Source of the DNA: Endozoicomonas acroporae
Lineage (GTDB): Bacteria > Pseudomonadota > Gammaproteobacteria > Pseudomonadales > Endozoicomonadaceae
Length of the DNA: 44,944 bases
Assembly: GCF_002864045.1 (NCBI RefSeq)
Contig: NZ_PJPV01000088.1
Span: 1 to 44,944 of the forward strand
Direction: 5' to 3'
Below, in pieces: positions 43,286 through 44,944 of the stretch. The notes beneath the pieces are model-generated. The model saw only the letters and a program-made list of their open reading frames with translations. It searched no databases and was not told the DNA's origin. The position numbers and the translations under genes are program-made. Positions within the stretch are counted from its first letter, which is position 1. Each line of letters starts with the position of its first letter.

Positions 43286-43774
43286 TCACCCATGCTCTTC
43301 TATTAATGAACGCTGCCAGATGGATGTATCAATAATCTGATCAAACTTAACACCACAGCGCTCCATCACTCCCACCTTTCTATACCCCAGTTTCTGATGC
43401 AATGCCTCGCTGCGCTGATTGGGCAGGGCAATCACGCTAATCATTTCCCGAATACCCAACGCTTTTGCCGCACTGAATAACGCCTGATACAACAAGGTAC
43501 CCATGCCACGTCCACCAGCACCATCGCGCAAATATATGGAACCTTCCGCCGTATACCGATAGGCGGCCCGAGCATGATAATGGGCAGCATAGGCATAGCC
43601 GAGCACCTCACCCTTTTGTTCATAGACCAGAAAACAGTGTGCTTTCTCCAGCCTTTTCCCGATCTCTTCAGGGGTCACAGGATTAACTTCAAAAGTAACC
43701 GTACTGTGCAAAACATAGGTGTTGTAGATATCCGCTATCTGGGCACAATCATCTGGTTTGGCGGTTCTTATCAT
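43286..43774 (-). CDS. GNAT-family N-acetyltransferase (Pat/phosphinothricin-type)
   Basis: A 162-residue acetyl-CoA-dependent acetyltransferase. The N-terminus MIRTAKPDDCAQIADIYNTYV, the YTAEGSIYLRDGAGGRGMGTLL segment (acetyl-CoA-binding GxGxG/A-type loop) and the C-terminal NQRSEALHQKLGYRKVGVMERCGVKFD agree with the Pat/YncA subgroup, which acetylates amino-acid analogues such as methionine derivatives and phosphinothricin. The true substrate is unknown. ATG 43774 has AGGCAG upstream; a TTG one codon earlier is less likely. Confidence 0.88.
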   Translation of the reverse strand: MIRTAKPDDCAQIADIYNTYVLHSTVTFEVNPVTPEEIGKRLEKAHCFLVYEQKGEVLGYAYAAHYHARAAYRYTAEGSIYLRDGAGGRGMGTLLYQALFSAAKALGIREMISVIALPNQRSEALHQKLGYRKVGVMERCGVKFDQIIDTSIWQRSLIEEHG

Positions 43775-43957
43775 CAATGTACTGCCTGTCCATCACAAAA
43801 TTATGTGAATGCAGCATATTTGAAATAACCATGGAAATCACTGCAAACCGACATGATTGTGTCAGCACCACTGACCGGCCTGTTATCACCTTTGCAGGGA
43901 ACTAAAGGTACGATCTTTCTATCAAACTCCCTGAACAGACTATTGAGGATCATACCC

Positions 43958-44395
43958 ATGACAAGAAAAACACACTTAAGCATATTCTTTGCAACACTTC
44001 TCTGTATTAGCTTTTTCAGCTTTGCGGAACCTGCTCAACCATGGAAAACGGGGAACATAAAGTTGTATGGCTTGCTAATACCAGTAATCCAGGTAGAAGA
44101 AGGAGACATCAATGGCTTTATTGCCTGTTATTCACATGACATGGAAATGCCATCTTACCCCGTAGAAGAAGACATTTACGTAAAAGGCTTTGTCGCTATG
44201 GAAGGGCAGTACAAAGGACGCATTTTTCATCCCGAAGGGTATTTAGATATGGATATCAGCCCTGTATATACAACACCCAGCACTATATGCCAGGAGTATA
44301 TACCCTCCTGCCAAGATGAGAACACTGAATGCTGGGCAGGCGGTGATACCGGCGGCTACTTTGGTCACCTTCTTCGGGCAATTAATGTCGAGTGA
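43958..44395 (+). CDS. Small secreted protein of unknown function
   Basis: A 145-residue product that I do not recognise. Residues 1-23 are a clear signal peptide (THLSIFFATLLCISFFSFAEP). The mature part is acidic with Cys residues at intervals (FIACYSHDME, STICQEYIPSCQDENTECWAGG) that could form disulfides. GAGGAT lies 9 bases before ATG 43958, so the longer frame from 43853 is rejected. It stands alone next to the rRNA operon. Confidence 0.72.
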   Translation: MTRKTHLSIFFATLLCISFFSFAEPAQPWKTGNIKLYGLLIPVIQVEEGDINGFIACYSHDMEMPSYPVEEDIYVKGFVAMEGQYKGRIFHPEGYLDMDISPVYTTPSTICQEYIPSCQDENTECWAGGDTGGYFGHLLRAINVE

Positions 44396-44419
44396 TATTC
44401 TTTCGCTACAATGCAAAAG

Positions 44420-44443
44420 CCCCGATAGATTGCTCTATCGGGG
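44420..44443 (-). terminator. Terminator of the rRNA operon
   Basis: CCCCGATAGA (44420-44429) and TCTATCGGGG (44434-44443) form a perfect 10-bp stem with a TTGC loop. On the minus strand it is followed by CTTTT. A second hairpin, CCTTGAG/CTCAAGG (44451-44468), lies between it and the 5S gene. It may also stop the plus-strand gene that ends at 44395. Confidence 0.85.
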
Positions 44444-44478
44444 TTTACAACCTTGAGAAAACTCAAGGTAAAAATGGT

Positions 44479-44595
44479 GCCTGGCGATGACCTACTCTCA
44501 CATGGGGAGACCCCACACTACCATCGGCGATCGGTCATTTCACTGCTGAGTTCGGGATGGGATCAGGTGGTTCTAACCTTCTATGGTCGCCAGGC
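44479..44595 (-). rRNA. rrf: 5S ribosomal RNA
   Basis: About 117 bases. Read on the minus strand it begins GCCTGGCGACCATAG and ends GTGAGAGTAGGTCATCGCC with AGGC closing the terminal helix; the internal CCCGAACTCAG and CCGATGGTAGTGTGGGG stretches are diagnostic of bacterial 5S rRNA. It is the last gene of an rRNA operon on the minus strand, 161 bases from the 23S end. No tRNA is seen in the spacer. Confidence 0.97.
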
Positions 44596-44756
44596 TAAAC
44601 TTTTTAGCCGGAAGCTTTAAGCTGTAGGCTATAAGCTGTCCTTGCTCTGGAATCCAGTATTTAAGCTTTCTTGCTGTACACTCTTGCGTATGGCTCCAAC
44701 TGACAACTGGTCACTGACCACCGTCAACTGATTCGCAAATCGCTTTGGCGTTATAT

Positions 44757-44944
<188 letters not shown>

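Overview
The window looks like chromosome from a host-associated marine gammaproteobacterium, most plausibly Endozoicomonas or a close relative. This is an inference: the housekeeping genes (gor, maeA, zntA, pstSCAB-phoU, radD, pilU, gpx) are of gammaproteobacterial type, while four large eukaryote-like F-box/WD40-type genes point to a bacterium living with an animal host. No taxonomic marker beyond the ends of an rRNA operon is present.

Layout. 1-6516: glutathione reductase, an NTF2-like protein, NAD-malic enzyme and an EamA transporter. Between them lie three long intergenic regions with the same plan: a TGTTAC...GTAACA inverted pair, a sigma-54 -24/-12 promoter about 90-100 bp downstream, and then 250-280 nt of non-coding, A-rich, strongly structured sequence closed by a 17-19 bp long-range helix whose two arms covary between copies. 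I read these as three paralogous sigma-54-dependent regulatory RNAs carrying AAnAAnAA (CA) motifs, i.e. probable Hfq-titrating RNAs analogous to CrcZ/CrcY of Pseudomonas. 6762-10307: an ArsR/CadC-type metal sensor, an unknown gene, and a ZntA-type metal-exporting ATPase with a probable operator. 10366-15471: a pentapeptide-repeat protein and a type I secretion ABC transporter/adaptor pair. 15644-24646: the phosphate regulon block pstS, pstC, pstA, pstB, phoU with two Pho boxes; a NhaC/YuiF-like antiporter gene sits between pstS and pstC in the opposite direction.

24769-34795: a VapBC-type toxin-antitoxin pair with a perfect operator palindrome, then four tandem paralogues of about 700 residues, each with an N-terminal F-box-like motif and about ten WD40-like blades. 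This is the architecture of the substrate-receptor subunits of eukaryotic SCF ubiquitin ligases. Sequence fossils (a copy of the pstS promoter between the second and third genes, and a piece of dctQ between the first and second) show that the array grew by duplication that carried flanking DNA.

35059-36971: TRAP transporter membrane subunits dctQM without the binding protein. 36992-37161: a short palindromic, MITE-like element. 37223-43774: glutaredoxin-like protein, RadD helicase, YcxB-like protein, cystatin-like lipoprotein, glutamine amidotransferase, glutathione peroxidase, PilU and a GNAT acetyltransferase. Between the amidotransferase and gpx is a candidate Fur-repressed small RNA with its own promoter, Fur box, two hairpins and an intrinsic terminator. 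The window ends with a small secreted protein, then the 5S gene and the 3' end of the 23S gene of an rRNA operon on the minus strand.

Taken together, the region holds stress and redox genes (gor, gpx, glutaredoxin, radD), nutrient acquisition (Pst, TRAP) and possibly two layers of small-RNA control of carbon and iron use, beside a block of candidate host-directed effectors.
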